A stretch of DNA of 64,000 nucleotides from Roseiarcus sp963842835 (GCA_963842835.1 CAWJIB010000010.1:1-64000), one strand, 5' to 3'; shown: positions 1 through 10,401, counted from the stretch's first letter. Notes: a model not told the origin generated them from the sequence alone. Numbers and translations are program-made.

Positions 1-239
1 AGCTCTATCAGAGACATATAATGCCGATTGACGTCGAGACCTCTCGCCGATTAACAGTCGAAGCGCCTTCGCGCCGGCAAGTAACGACGATGTCCGCCGG
101 TGGACTCGATAACGGGCGGCGAGTTTGCCAAGGAAATCCCCGGCGTTCCGGCCGTCGCGCCCCGGACTTCATCCAAACAGTCGCGAGGAAATGGCCGCAG
201 ATGGCTGGCGCCGCCTCGCGAACGATCTGGGCGTAGACT
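1..239. other. left edge, no supported gene
   Basis: This stretch precedes the 3' end of the Ldh2-family gene. Three overlapping plus-strand frames are open through parts of it, but none has a recognisable domain and each runs on into the antisense of the neighbouring gene. A short piece around 125-240 reads like plausible protein in one frame, so a frameshifted gene end coming from outside the window is possible. I see no terminator or repeat here. Confidence 0.3.
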
Positions 240-1244
240 TCAAACCGTCGTATCGGGCGCAGGGAGCCGATACGCTTCGATTTGCTGGACCAGCGACAAA
301 GGCAGTTCGATCGGCGTCGCTCGCCCGCCTGAATTGACCTTGCTCCGGCCCGGAATATAGACGCCCGCGTCAGCCAATCGCGCTATCTGAATTTCGAGGC
401 GGCCCGCGAAGCCGGGCGCTATTGATTTTGGCGCCATCGCGATGACCAAGAGGCCGGCGCCCGGTGAGCTGGCCCCGCTGGTGAACGAAGGCGCGTCGAG
501 CGACCAATTCGCCCCGGTGAGCCCTGCGGCAAGGACTTCCACCATGAGAGCGATATTGGCGCCCCTCGCGCCGCCAAACGTCAACAGCGCCCCCCGCATC
601 GCGGCGTTAGGATCCGTGGTTTCGTCGCCGTCGGCGTCGACAGCCCAACCCGAAGGAAGTTTCTCGCCGCGCTCCGCGCGCTTTCGGACGTTGACGAAGG
701 CCGTCGCGGTGGTCGCCTGGTCGATCACGAGCGGCGGGCCGTGTTCGACCGGCGCAGCAAACGCGATCGGATTTGTGCAATAAACGGGAGCGACGCCGCC
801 GGGCACGGTCGCGAGGGCCGGTCCATTCGACGCCGCGAGAGCGACAAAGCCGAGTTCCGCGAGCCGACGAACGTAATAGCCGAGTTCGCCTGTGGTGAAA
901 CTATTTCGTTGCGAGAACATTGCAATTCCCTGGGCCGCGCAGCGTCGGCAAAACTCCTCGAACGCCCGGTCAAATCCGAGTTGGGCGATTCCGCCTTGCG
1001 CATCCGATTGGATCAGCGCCGCGCTCGGGTAGGACAGTTCGGGCTCGGCGGCGCCGACAATGCGACCTGCCGCGAACGCGGCCAAATAGTCAGGCAAATG
1101 TTGAAACCCGGCGGAGGCCTTTGCGTGAAGTTCAGCCGAGACGGTGGCCTGCGCGAGGGATCGAGCCGCCGCCTCGCTGGCGCCGGCGCCCAGGCTGGCC
1201 GCGTGGGCGAGTTCGATCGCGCTCTCCCTGTCGAAACGCTTCAT
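240..1244 (-). CDS. Ldh2-family NAD(P)-dependent oxidoreductase
   Basis: This is a 334-residue member of the malate/L-lactate/ureidoglycolate dehydrogenase (Ldh2) family, cytosolic enzymes that reduce 2-keto acids or cyclic imino acids such as delta-1-pyrroline-2-carboxylate. The middle of the protein carries family signatures including FSQRNSFTTGELGYYVRRL, PVYCTNPIAFAAP and TRGANIALMVEV-like RGANIALMVEVLAAGLTG. The start was moved to the ATG at 1244 because the family begins there; 15 upstream codons lack similarity. At the position where most relatives have SHG, this protein has SAG (ASAGFQHL), a feature I associate with one subfamily. It is the last gene of the minus-strand catabolic run, 51 bases after the DMSP-lyase-like cupin. 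Imino-acid reduction would fit the demethylase upstream, but the substrate is inferred. Confidence 0.8.
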   Translation of the reverse strand: MKRFDRESAIELAHAASLGAGASEAAARSLAQATVSAELHAKASAGFQHLPDYLAAFAAGRIVGAAEPELSYPSAALIQSDAQGGIAQLGFDRAFEEFCRRCAAQGIAMFSQRNSFTTGELGYYVRRLAELGFVALAASNGPALATVPGGVAPVYCTNPIAFAAPVEHGPPLVIDQATTATAFVNVRKRAERGEKLPSGWAVDADGDETTDPNAAMRGALLTFGGARGANIALMVEVLAAGLTGANWSLDAPSFTSGASSPGAGLLVIAMAPKSIAPGFAGRLEIQIARLADAGVYIPGRSKVNSGGRATPIELPLSLVQQIEAYRLPAPDTTV

Positions 1245-1295
1245 TGATCGCCTGTCCCAATCGAGCGGACGCCCCTCGCGCCTTCCCAACTCGTT

Positions 1296-1930
1296 TTACG
1301 CCCGAGAGGGGATTTGTCGGCCTTGCCGGATGATCTTCGATTTGGCGGCAAGATCGCCGCCGCGCCATAGGTAGATCGCCAGCATGGGGTTCCGTCCAGT
1401 CCTCATGGCGTGCGGCATCCACGAGGGATGTTCGACCAGGGCGCCCGGAGCGCGGGCGACGAAGCCTTCCTCGCCGCGCATCCAGAGCGCTTCGCCCGCA
1501 AGCGGCAGATAGAGCTCCTCGGCTTCATGCGCATGGGCCGGATATTCGATCTCGGGACCGAGCATCAAGAAGCCGCAGGCGATCCTTTGGCTGGGGATCG
1601 GACCACGCAGGCCGATCAACTCCGTCCAGCCGTAACGGTCGAGAAATTCGCGACCGAAATCGGCCGTCGTATAGGTTTGCCGCCATTCCAGGGCGTCGGC
1701 TGCCCCGACGAATTCTTGCACGAGACCGCTCGTTGCGGGCGCCGCAAGTTTCGCCAGATCCGTCAACCAGCCGCAGACTGGCAGGCGCCGGGCGCCGGGG
1801 CGCGGACCGCCGCGAGGACCGGCGCGTCCGTGAGGAAGAACGCGGCGGCAGGCAGCGAAGTCAATTGAAGCAGGACGGCGCGCGCAAGCAATTCCACTGC
1901 GCAAGCGCGCCTTTCGCTCGACGTGGACAT
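1296..1930 (-). CDS. DMSP lyase-family cupin (DddQ/DddL-like), frameshifted
   Basis: The C-terminal two thirds match the cupin dimethylsulfoniopropionate lyases, which cleave DMSP to dimethyl sulfide and acrylate with a bound metal. The metal-binding cupin motif is visible as YPAHAHEAEELYLPLAG, followed by a second-strand region with HPSWMPHAMRT and the family-typical ending NPMLAIYLWRGGDL. The N-terminal part (MSTSSERRACAVELLARAVL) lies in a different frame and must switch near 1782-1803, in a GC-rich tract, to reach the conserved PVCGWLTDL segment. The rebuilt protein is about 210 residues, the usual size for DddQ. The ATG at 1930 was chosen over a TTG at 1963 because it has a purine-rich upstream stretch. 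Neighbouring frameshifts suggest consensus error. Other substrates for this cupin family cannot be excluded. Confidence 0.7.
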
Positions 1931-2035
1931 GTCTTGCCTTTCGCTCCCTTCGTCTGCGGACAAGCCTCTTTTCCCGATATCCCCGAGTTGGGCGTTGCGG
2001 ACATCGGGCTGCCGCGGATCGCGCCGTCGACCCCG

Positions 2036-4075
2036 TCACATCGTCCTTACCAAACGTAGCGCGTCGTAGACCGCGGCATGAATGTTGCGCGAGGACACCG
2101 CGTCGCCGATTCTGTAGAGTTGATAGCCCCCTTCCGGGTTTCGCTCGACGGCCTGCGGCCTTTGCGCGATCAGCGCGGCATAGTCGACTTCGCCGTGATT
2201 GCGGGAACCCGATTTCAGCTCGAAGTAGAGGTCGTCGACCGGCTTGGAGCCATGTTCGACAATGACTTGATCGGCGGCTTTCTCGATCCGCTTGCGCCCA
2301 TATTCGTCGAAGAAGGTCGCAACCAGGCGATTGCCTTCCCGGCGAATGCGCTCCAACCGAAGGTTGAGCGTTACGCCGACGCCGTGTTCCGAAAACGCCC
2401 GCAAGTACGGGGGAAAGCTCGTCGCGCCGACGTCGGGCGCCACGGAACGCTCCGGCGTTACGAATTCGACCTTCGCGCCGGAACGCGCGGCGAATTCCGC
2501 GACGGAGACGCCGGGATGCGCGCCGTTGTCATCGTAAACGATCACCGAGCCCGCCGGCTTGACGACCGCCGTGAGCACATCCCAGCTCGTCGTCGCGAGA
2601 TCTTCGCCCGCGTCGAGGAATCCGAGGTTCGGGACGCCGCCGGTCGCGATGATGACGACGTCGGGATTCTCGTTCCTCACGTCGGCGGCCTCCGCGAAGG
2701 CGTTGGTGCGCAGCGAGACGTCGTATTTCGCGCATTGAGCGACGCGCCAGTCGACGATGCCGATGATTTCGCGTCGGCGCGCGAGCCCCGCGGCGACCCG
2801 GACCTGTCCGCCAGGTTGGTCGCCCGCCTCGAGCAGGACGACCTTATGGCCCCGCGCGCCCGCGACCCGCGACGCTTCAAGTCCCGCCGGGCCGGCGCCC
2901 ACCACGACGAATTTTCGCGGCGGACCGCTGGATCGCGCGATGACGTGCGGCATCGACAGTTCGCGACCCGTCGACGGATTATGAACGCACAGCGCTTGGC
3001 CGGAATAAATGCTGTCGATGCAATATCCCATGCCGACGCACGGACGGATCTCGTCCTCACGGCCCTCGGCGACCTTGCGGCCGATATGCGGATCGGCCAT
3101 GTGCGCGCGGGTCATGCCGACCAGATCGAGTTTGCCGCTGGCGATCGCGTAGCGCGCCGTCGCGACGTCCTGGATGCGAGCGGCGTGAAAGGTCGGAATT
3201 CGGGTGGCCGCGCGGATGTCGCCGGCGAATTCGAGATGCGGCGCCGAACGTTCGCCCATGCCGGGGATAACGTGCGACAAGGCTTCCTCAGTATCGATGT
3301 GGCCGCGGATGACGTTGACGAAATCGATCAGGCCGGACGCGACGAGCCGCTGAGCGATCTCCAGCCCCTCGCGCTTCGAGAGACCGCGCTCCCAGTCTTC
3401 GTCGCACACCATGCGCACGCCCACGATGAACTCTGCGCCGACGCGATCGCGGATCGCGCGCAGGACTTCGAAAGCAAACCGGGTTCGATTGGCGAGATCG
3501 CCGCCGTATTCGTCATTGCGCAAATTCGTCGCGGGCGACCAGAACTGATCCACGAGATGGCCGTAGCACTCGATTTCCAGCCCATCGAGGCCGCTCGCCT
3601 TGACGCGCTCGGCGCCGTCGGCGTAAGCGGCGATCACACGCCTGATGTCCCAGTCCTCCATGACTTTCGGAAATGCGCGATGCGCGGGTTCGCGCACGTA
3701 GGACGGCGCGATCACCGGCAGCCAATCGTCCTTCGCCCAACTCGTGCGGCGCCCCAAATGCGTCATCTGGATCATGACCGCCGCGCCGTGCGCATGGACA
3801 TCGTCGGCGAGTTCACGGAGCCACCGAACGACTTCGTCCTTGTAAAGCAATATATTGCCGAAGGCTTGCGGACTGTCGCGCGCGACGACCGAAGACCCGC
3901 CGATCATCGTCAGGCCAATGCCGCCCTTCGCCTTCTCGAGGTGGTACAGCCGATAGCGATCCTTCGGCATGCCCTCGTCGGTGTAGGCCGGCTCATGCGC
4001 GCTCGACATCAGCCGGTTGCGCAACACAAGATGCTTGAGGGTGTAGGGCTGGAGGAGCGGATCGGCGGAGGACAT
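2036..4075 (-). CDS. NADH:flavin oxidoreductase, N-methylproline demethylase-like
   Basis: This 679-residue protein combines an FMN-binding old-yellow-enzyme TIM barrel (about residues 1-345) with an NAD/FAD-binding C-terminal half, the layout of trimethylamine dehydrogenase, 2,4-dienoyl-CoA reductase and the N-methylproline/betaine demethylases. The barrel carries the typical NLRNDEYGGDLANRTRF segment (184-200). Cysteines at 346, 352 and 363 sit where the 4Fe-4S cluster ligands are expected, although spacing differs from the classical CxxCxxxC. A dinucleotide-binding VVVGAGPAGLE begins at 390. The opening sequence (LLQPYTLKHLVLRNRLMSSAHEPAYT, quoted here only in part as HLVLRNRLMSSAHEPAYT) resembles the demethylase subgroup. 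It lies 112 bases after the transporter ATPase gene in the same direction, so oxidative demethylation of the imported compound is the likely job. Confidence 0.75.
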   Translation of the reverse strand: MSSADPLLQPYTLKHLVLRNRLMSSAHEPAYTDEGMPKDRYRLYHLEKAKGGIGLTMIGGSSVVARDSPQAFGNILLYKDEVVRWLRELADDVHAHGAAVMIQMTHLGRRTSWAKDDWLPVIAPSYVREPAHRAFPKVMEDWDIRRVIAAYADGAERVKASGLDGLEIECYGHLVDQFWSPATNLRNDEYGGDLANRTRFAFEVLRAIRDRVGAEFIVGVRMVCDEDWERGLSKREGLEIAQRLVASGLIDFVNVIRGHIDTEEALSHVIPGMGERSAPHLEFAGDIRAATRIPTFHAARIQDVATARYAIASGKLDLVGMTRAHMADPHIGRKVAEGREDEIRPCVGMGYCIDSIYSGQALCVHNPSTGRELSMPHVIARSSGPPRKFVVVGAGPAGLEASRVAGARGHKVVLLEAGDQPGGQVRVAAGLARRREIIGIVDWRVAQCAKYDVSLRTNAFAEAADVRNENPDVVIIATGGVPNLGFLDAGEDLATTSWDVLTAVVKPAGSVIVYDDNGAHPGVSVAEFAARSGAKVEFVTPERSVAPDVGATSFPPYLRAFSEHGVGVTLNLRLERIRREGNRLVATFFDEYGRKRIEKAADQVIVEHGSKPVDDLYFELKSGSRNHGEVDYAALIAQRPQAVERNPEGGYQLYRIGDAVSSRNIHAAVYDALRLVRTM

Positions 4076-4187
4076 GGCGGGAAATCGACCTTGCAGTCAT
4101 GGCTTTACGGTTTGAGTTCGATCGTCTGACGGCGAGGGCGCGGCGGCGAACGCCCCTTCGTCGCGCCGATCGGGAAGCCCTGCGCAT

Positions 4188-6246
4188 TCACGAGAAGACG
4201 GGCTCCATATGTTCGAGCGTCTCGACGGCAAGGTGGCACTTGATCGTATGTCCGTGCGCGACGGTCCGCATCGGCGGAACCTCCCTTTCACAAAGCCCGC
4301 CGGAAACCCGCGACTTCCAGCCGCAGCGGGTCTGGAACGGACACCCCGTGGGCGGCGAAAGCGCCGAGGGAATCTCTCCCTCGAGCACGACGACCCGCTT
4401 CTTGACCGTCGCGTCCGCCAACGGAATCGCTGACAGCAGCGCTTCCGTATAGGGGTGAAAGGGCGGCGAAAAAATCTGCTGCGTTGCGCCTTGTTCGACG
4501 ATATGGCCGAGATACATCACGATAACCCGGTCCGCGAGATATCGCACGACCGAAAGGTCGTGGCTGATGAAGACCATCGTCGTCTTCGACTGGCGCTGGA
4601 GATTCATCAGCAGCTCGCTGATGGCCGCCTGAACCGACACATCGAGCGCGGACATCGGTTCGTCCGCGATGATCAGGCGCGGCTTGCCGGCGAAGGCCCG
4701 CGCGACGCCGATGCGCTGCTTTTGACCGCCCGACAATTGCCGGGGCATCCGCTGCGCGAAGGCGCGCGGAAGCTTGACCATGTCGAGCAGCGACAACATC
4801 GTCTCGCGCCGCTCCTTCTGGCTTGCGCCAATGCCGAAGCGCTCCAGGGTTCTCAGGATCTGAGACCCTACGGAGTAGCTGGGGTTCAGCGTATCGAACG
4901 GATTCTGGAATATCATTTGGACCGACGCGATGGTGTGGACGTCGCGTTTCTCAATCGGCGTGTCTTGAATGAAGCGGTCGTTGAACGAGACCGCGCCGTC
5001 CGTCGCGGTCTCCAGCCCGAGCAGAACCTTGGCGAGCGTCGACTTGCCGCAACCGGATTCGCCGACGATCGCGACGGTCTCCGCTTCGTTGGCGACGAAG
5101 CTTACGCCCTCGACAGCCTTGACGGTCCGGCCTTCCCAGCCGCCGAATAGCTGGCTCGCCGCGACTCGATAATGCTTCTTCAGATTGGTCACGTCGAGCA
5201 CCGTCGCCCCGATGGCAATCGCGACGGATCGCTCGCTTGCCATCGCGGGCTTGTCCCAATCGATCTCATCGAGGCGCAGGCAACGGCTGGCGTGCCCGGC
5301 ATGGTCCGGCACGGGATTCATCGGCACTTTCGCGTCGTTGCAAACGCCGCCGACGAAATGACGGCAGCGCGGCCCGAAGTTGCAGCCCTTCGGTCGTTCA
5401 TGCGGCAGCGGCAACTGCCCGGGGATCGGAATCAATGGCTTGGAGTTCTTGTTCGTTCCCGGCATCGGCATCGAGAGAAACAGGCCTTGCGTGTAGGGGT
5501 GACGGACCGATCCGAAAACGTCCCGGACTCCGCCGACCTCCACCGCCTCGCCCGAATACATCACCGTCACTTGATCGCAGGTCTCGAGGATGAGCCCGAG
5601 ATTGTGCGAGATGAACAGAATGGACGTGCCGTATTTCGCGCCGAGATCGCGCACCAATTCGACGATGCCCGCCTCGACGGTCACGTCCAACGCCGTCGTC
5701 GGTTCGTCGAGGATCAGCAGTTCGGGATTGGACAGCAGCGCCATCGCGATGACGATGCGTTGCTGCTGCCCGCCCGACAATTGATGCGGATAGGCGCGCA
5801 TGATCCGCTCGGGGTCCGGCAACCGGACCGATTTCACCATTTCGATCGCGCGCCGATGGGCCTCGGCTTTCGACACCTTGTCGTGAATGAGCGGAACTTC
5901 CATCAATTGCCGGCCGATCCTCATCGTCGGATTCAACGAGGCCATCGGCTCCTGATAGACCATCGCGATCTTCGAGCCGCGAATGGCGTGCAGTTCTCGT
6001 TCGGAAAGGGTCGCGATGTCCCGCCCCTTGAATCGGATCGCGCCGCTCGTCACACGGCCGATCTTCGGCAAATCGCGCATGATCGCGAGCGCGACGGTCG
6101 ATTTGCCGCAACCCGAACTCGCCGACGAGGCCCATCGACTGTCCAGCGTGGACCTTGCAGGAAAAATCCATGACCGCGGGAATTTCCGCCGCGCGGGTCA
6201 AGAACGAAATGCAGAGGTTGTCGATCTCGAGGATGGGCTCGGCCAC
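4188..6246 (-). CDS. fused double ATPase of dipeptide-type ABC transporter, one frameshift
   Basis: Two complete ABC ATPase domains in one chain of about 685 residues correspond to DppD and DppF fused. Each half has a signature motif (LSGGQQQRI, LSGGQKQRI) and a Walker B (LLILDEPTTALD, LIIADEPMSALD); each ends with the cysteine-containing oligopeptide-transporter C-terminal region. The second Walker A is GESGCGKST. The first is broken at about 6113, where an extra base turns GESGCGKS into GEFGLRQI; removing it restores a single frame. The GTG at 6246 (protein starting MAEPILEIDN) was chosen because a GAGGGA ribosome binding site precedes it, overlapping the end of the permease gene 12 bases upstream. 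It energises the transporter encoded by the three genes before it. Confidence 0.88.
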
Positions 6247-6257
6247 GACGGTTTCCC

Positions 6258-7409
6258 TCAATCCCGAAGCGATTGTTCGCGCAGCGCGTCGGCGAGCAGA
6301 TTGAGCCCGAGAACGAACGACATCATGGCCAGAGCCGGCGGCAGCGCGGGATGGATGAACAGCCGGATGAACCGGCTGGACTCCTTGATCGCGGTCCCCC
6401 AGTCCGGACTTTCCGGCGGCATCCCCAGTCCGAAATAGCCGAGGGCGCCCAGCAGGATCGTCGTGTAGCCGATGCGCAGGCAAGCGTCGACGATCAGCGG
6501 GCCGCGCGCGTTGGGCAAAATCTCCCACAGCATGATGTACCAAGGCGTTTCGCCGCGCGTCTGGGCCGCGAGCACATATTCTCGTGTCTTGATGTCGAGC
6601 GTCAGGCCCCGCACGATGCGGAAGATGCCGGGCCCGGAGGCCAGGGCCACCGCGACAAAGATGTTCAACGTGCTCGGGCTGACCCTGATTACGCCGAGAG
6701 GATCGGCGTCAAACACGAAGGTCGCGAACAGCCAGGCGCCTACGATCGCCGTCAAACCGAGCCGCAGCGCGAGTTGAGCCGGTTGCCTCTTATAGCCGGA
6801 ATAGAAAAGAGCGAACAGCAAGCCGATCGGAAACAGGAAGAAGATCCCCGCCAGCGCGTAAGGAATAGGCGTCTCGAGAATCCCCGGCGACACCAAGAGG
6901 TAAAACAACAGAATGATCGGAAAGGCGAGCACGAGATTGGCGAGGAAGGATAGGAGTGCGTCGATCCAGCGACCGAAATAGCCCGCCGGCAATCCGAGCG
7001 CGATTCCGACGGACAAGGCCAACGCGGTCGCCAGCGGAGCGATCACCAGGACGATGCGGCTCCCCGCGATGACTCGGCTGAACACGTCCCGCGCGAGCAT
7101 GTCGCCGCCGAAAAGATAGGGAAGGCCGGAGTTGGGCTCGATCGCGCCCGGCAGGGCGTCTTGCATTTCCGCGATTTGGCCGAGCGGGTCGAAGGGCAAG
7201 ATCCATTTGGCGAAAATCGCCGCGAATAGCCAGAATCCGAGCAGCATAACGCCCGCGAGCCCGGGCCCCGTCGCGATAATATGTCCATAAAGGCCAAGCC
7301 TGCGGCGAAACGCAAAACTGGCGCTCAGGACGATCGCGAGGCTCAACCAAACCGGCAGGAGTTGATAGAGAACGCGCAGGACGATTTCAAACGGCGTCAG
7401 GGATTGCAC
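6258..7409 (-). CDS. dipeptide-type ABC transporter permease (DppC-like)
   Basis: A 383-residue inner-membrane permease of the binding-protein-dependent dipeptide/oligopeptide family. It has several hydrophobic helices, an early periplasmic segment GGDMLARDVFSRVIAGSR typical of DppC proteins, and the EAA-type cytoplasmic loop near LAAQTRGETPWYIMLWEILPN that contacts the ATPase. It is longer than a usual DppC (about 300) because of an extra hydrophobic insert around residues 160-240. It starts 9 bases after the stop of the other permease gene and is followed after 11 bases by the ATPase gene, so it is translated within one operon. Confidence 0.88.
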   Translation of the reverse strand: MQSLTPFEIVLRVLYQLLPVWLSLAIVLSASFAFRRRLGLYGHIIATGPGLAGVMLLGFWLFAAIFAKWILPFDPLGQIAEMQDALPGAIEPNSGLPYLFGGDMLARDVFSRVIAGSRIVLVIAPLATALALSVGIALGLPAGYFGRWIDALLSFLANLVLAFPIILLFYLLVSPGILETPIPYALAGIFFLFPIGLLFALFYSGYKRQPAQLALRLGLTAIVGAWLFATFVFDADPLGVIRVSPSTLNIFVAVALASGPGIFRIVRGLTLDIKTREYVLAAQTRGETPWYIMLWEILPNARGPLIVDACLRIGYTTILLGALGYFGLGMPPESPDWGTAIKESSRFIRLFIHPALPPALAMMSFVLGLNLLADALREQSLRD

Positions 7410-7418
7410 AAGCTCTCT

Positions 7419-8457
7419 CTATTGCACGCGAATGCGAGGGTTGAGATAGGCGTAACCAATGTCCGAAATCAGTTGCGTGGCGAGAACGAGCGTCACGGAA
7501 ACGAGCGAGCAGGCGAGGAGAAGATCGATGTCGTTGTTGCCGGCGGCGTCGACGAGCGCGAGCCCGAAGCCCTGATAGCGAAACATCACTTCGACGATGA
7601 CCACGCCGGTGAGCAGCCAGGGAAACAGCAGCATGATGACCGTGAAGGGCGCGATCAGCGCGTTGCGCAACGCATGCTTGAGAACGACGCCGGCGAAGCT
7701 GAGGCCCTTCAGCCGCGCGGTGCGAATATATTGCGCGTTCATCACTTCCATCATCGAGGCGCGCGTCATGCGCGCGACGTAGCCCATGCCGTAAATCGCC
7801 GGAGTGACGACCGGCAGCGTGAAATTGTAGAAGGTGATCCTATCGCCGGTGGCCGAGGCGGCCGAGCCGTTGAGCCAACCCAGCCAGGTCGCGAAAATGA
7901 TGGTGAGCACGACGCCGGAAACATATTCGGGCGTCGAAGTCGTCGCGATCGAAAGGATCGAGAGCGCGCGATCGAGCCGCGATCCCTCGCGCATGCCGGA
8001 AACCACGCCGATGACGAGGGCGACCGGAACCATTATCGCCATGACCCAGAACATCAAGATCGCCGTGGCCTCCAACGAGGGCTCCAGCTTGGCCGCGACC
8101 TTGATCCTGAATTTGGTGGAGCACCCGAAGTCCCCTTCCAGCACGCCGGAAAAAGCGACCGTGGAGGCCTCGTCGCAATAGGGGAAACGCGGACTCGCCA
8201 CGCCGGTCGCGGGATCGATGTTGGGTCGCTTGGGCCAAACGCCGACCCACGCCGCGTAGCGTTCGAGGAACGGGCGCCGGTAGCCGTTCTTCACCAGCCA
8301 GGACTTCGATATGCTCGCTCGACGCATGCATCTCCGTTTGGCTGATGGCGAGCTTGCGCAGGTTGGGTTCGAGGTTGACGAGATAAAAAACGATCAGCGT
8401 CAGACACAGCATCGTCAACGCCATCAGGCCGAGCCGACGAAGCAAGAACGACGCCAT
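7419..8457 (-). CDS. dipeptide-type ABC transporter permease (DppB-like), one frameshift
   Basis: This is the partner permease. The N-terminus (MASFLLRRLGLMALTMLCLT) is the standard first transmembrane helix of DppB/OppB proteins, and the C-terminal half contains the EAA loop (AQYIRTARLKGLSFAGVVLK) and the conserved ending VSVTLVLATQLISDIGYAYLNPRIR. The two parts are in different frames and join near 8303, where one extra base is enough to explain the shift. The rebuilt length is about 345 residues. It lies 93 bases downstream of the binding-protein gene, separated by a strong hairpin. Confidence 0.85.
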
Positions 8458-8485
8458 TCCTTGTCCTGCCCCAAGTCGAAAACGA

Positions 8486-8529
8486 GGAGACCGGCCGGGG
8501 GCGCTGAACGCGCGACCCCGCCGGTCTCC
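8486..8529 (-). promoter_or_regulatory. intergenic stem-loop between binding protein and permease genes
   Basis: GGAGACCGGC at 8486-8495 pairs perfectly with GCCGGTCTCC at 8520-8529, and after a one-base bulge GGGG at 8497-8500 can pair with CCCC at 8516-8519. There is no U-tract on the minus-strand side. Such elements between a solute-binding-protein gene and its permeases usually stabilise the upstream mRNA or attenuate downstream expression so that the binding protein is made in excess. Confidence 0.6.
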
Positions 8530-8550
8530 CTAGAATGCGAGGCTCAGACT

Positions 8551-10202
8551 TCAGACGTCAAGCCACACGTCTTCGACATTGACTTCGTAAGTCGGATGCA
8601 TGCCGTAGTTTTTCACCTTCGGAGTCGCGTGATTATAGAGCGACAGCCAGTAAGGCTGAATGATCATGCCCGAGTCCTGAAGGATCTTTTCGAGGTCCTT
8701 CATCACCGCTCGCCGATCGTTCGGATCGGGAATCGCGAGAGCCTTTTCGAGCTTGGCGTCGAATTCGGGGTTTGAATACGCCGTCTCGTTCCAGGCTTCG
8801 CCGGTGCGATAGGCCAAGGCGAGCACCTGGACCCCCAAGGGACGCATATTCCAGTCCGTCGTCGACAGCGGATACTTCGTCCAATCGTTCCAGAACGTCG
8901 AACCCGGGAGAACCGTGCGCTTGACCTTGAAGCCCGCCTCGCGCAGTTGCGCGGCGATCGCGTCGCCGGTATTCTTGTACCACTCCTCGTCGGAGCCGAT
9001 GAGATTGTGCTCGAAATCGATCTGGCCGGTCTCCGTCATCAGCTTCTTGGCGGCGGCGATGTCGCGCGTCTTCTTGGGCAGTTCGGCGTATTCGGGATGG
9101 ATCGGGCAGACGTGGTGGTTTTCGGCCACAAATCCATGGTCGGAAACGCCGAGCTTCAGGATCGTGGCGTTGTCGACCGCCATTTGCAGGGCGTTGCGCA
9201 CGCGCTGGTCGTCATAGGGCTTCTGCTTGACGTTGGTTCGGCACACGATCGTGGCGGAGGTCTTGACTTCGGACTTCACGAGGCCGGCCTTGTCGAGGAT
9301 CGGGATGTAGGCCGAATTCCGTCTTCATCGTGCAATCCAGCTCCTTCGACTCGAAGGCGCTGACGGTCGCGGAAATATCGGGCCCGTAGTCGATGAACTC
9401 GACGCCGTCGAGATAGACGTCGCCGCCCCACCACTTGCCGTTGGTTCGCTTCTTGAACGCCGCCTTGGAGCCGACGGCGTAGGAAACGAGTTCGAACGGA
9501 CCCGTGCCGATCGGATGCTTGATCAGGTCCTTGCCGTCCTGCTCGAAATTCCGGTGCACGATGAGCCCGGGATAGTCCGATACGCCGGGAATGATGGTGA
9601 TGTCCGGCTTTTGCAGCTTCAGCTTGACCGTGTAGTCGTCGACGCGGGTGATCGCGCCCTTCGCGGGCCTGCTTGGTGTCGGGATCGATCAACGAGGCCA
9701 TGCGCGCGGCCATCGAATTGCCCTCGGCGCCCTTGTCGCACCAGCGATTGAGGTTGAAGATGACGTCGTCGGCGTCGAACTTGTCGCCGTTGTTCCACAT
9801 CACGCCCTTGCGCACGTGCAGCGTATATTCGGTGGCGTCCGGGTTCACGTCCCAGCTTTCGAGCAACATCGGCTTGAACGTGAATTCGCGCGTGTATTTC
9901 ACCAGCGGCTCAAGGAATTGACGGCTTGCGTTGCCCATTTCCGGCCAGTCGTAGGTTCGCGGGTCCTTCTGGTCCTTGACGAACATCCCGACCTTGAGCA
10001 CGCCGCCCTTCTTGGGCGTGGCGGCGAGCGCGCGGCTCGGCGCCGCAAGCCCGATCATGCCGTAGGCCGCCGCCGTCGAGGCGCCGAAAATGCTCGCCAG
10101 AGCGAGGAATTCGCGACGGTCCATCTTCCCGGCTTTGGCCTCGGCGGCCAAGGCTTTCACGGCTGCCGGCAGATCTTTGCCATCTTTGCTTGGATTCTTC
10201 AT
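8551..10202 (-). CDS. family 5 solute-binding protein of ABC transporter, two frameshifts
   Basis: A periplasmic extracellular solute-binding protein of the dipeptide/nickel class (about 549 residues when repaired). The N-terminal region has a twin-arginine type signal (DRREFLALAS followed by a hydrophobic stretch and APSRALAA), suggesting Tat export. Family features include a LLESWDVNPDATEYTLHVRKGVMW-type strand (seen as YTLHVRKGVMWNNGDKFDADD) and the closing lobe ending WLSLYNHATPKVKNYGMHP. Single-base insertions near 9660 and 9317 break the frame; joining the three pieces gives one continuous protein. The ATG at 10202 was chosen because GGAGGA lies 8-13 bases upstream. It supplies substrate to the two permeases downstream. 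Confidence 0.88.
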
Positions 10203-10401
10203 AAGGTCTCCTCCACTCTGTCGTTCTGGTGCGCCGCATGTCGCACGCCGCAAGGGCGTCGACGAAGCCGGTCGGGGTCCCTTCTGCGAGAGACTTTTCT
10301 CAATCTATCCTTGCTCGCGCATAGGAAAAAGCAACAAAAAAACATATCTGCGGCATAAAATTCCAAGAAGTCTGATCGTCGCAGGCCTTTTTCGAATCAA
10401 C
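10203..10401 (-). promoter_or_regulatory. leader/promoter region of transporter operon
   Basis: These 199 bases separate the dehydrogenase stop from the binding-protein start. They include an unusually AT-rich tract (about 10315-10370 with runs of A on the plus strand) in an otherwise GC-rich region, which is where an independent promoter for the transporter genes would be expected. No convincing -35/-10 pair could be assigned. Confidence 0.35.

Noticed and set aside
2078..4129. 683-residue plus-strand open frame opposite the flavoprotein gene.
   Set aside because: It has no recognisable domain and mirrors the codon periodicity of the real minus-strand gene.
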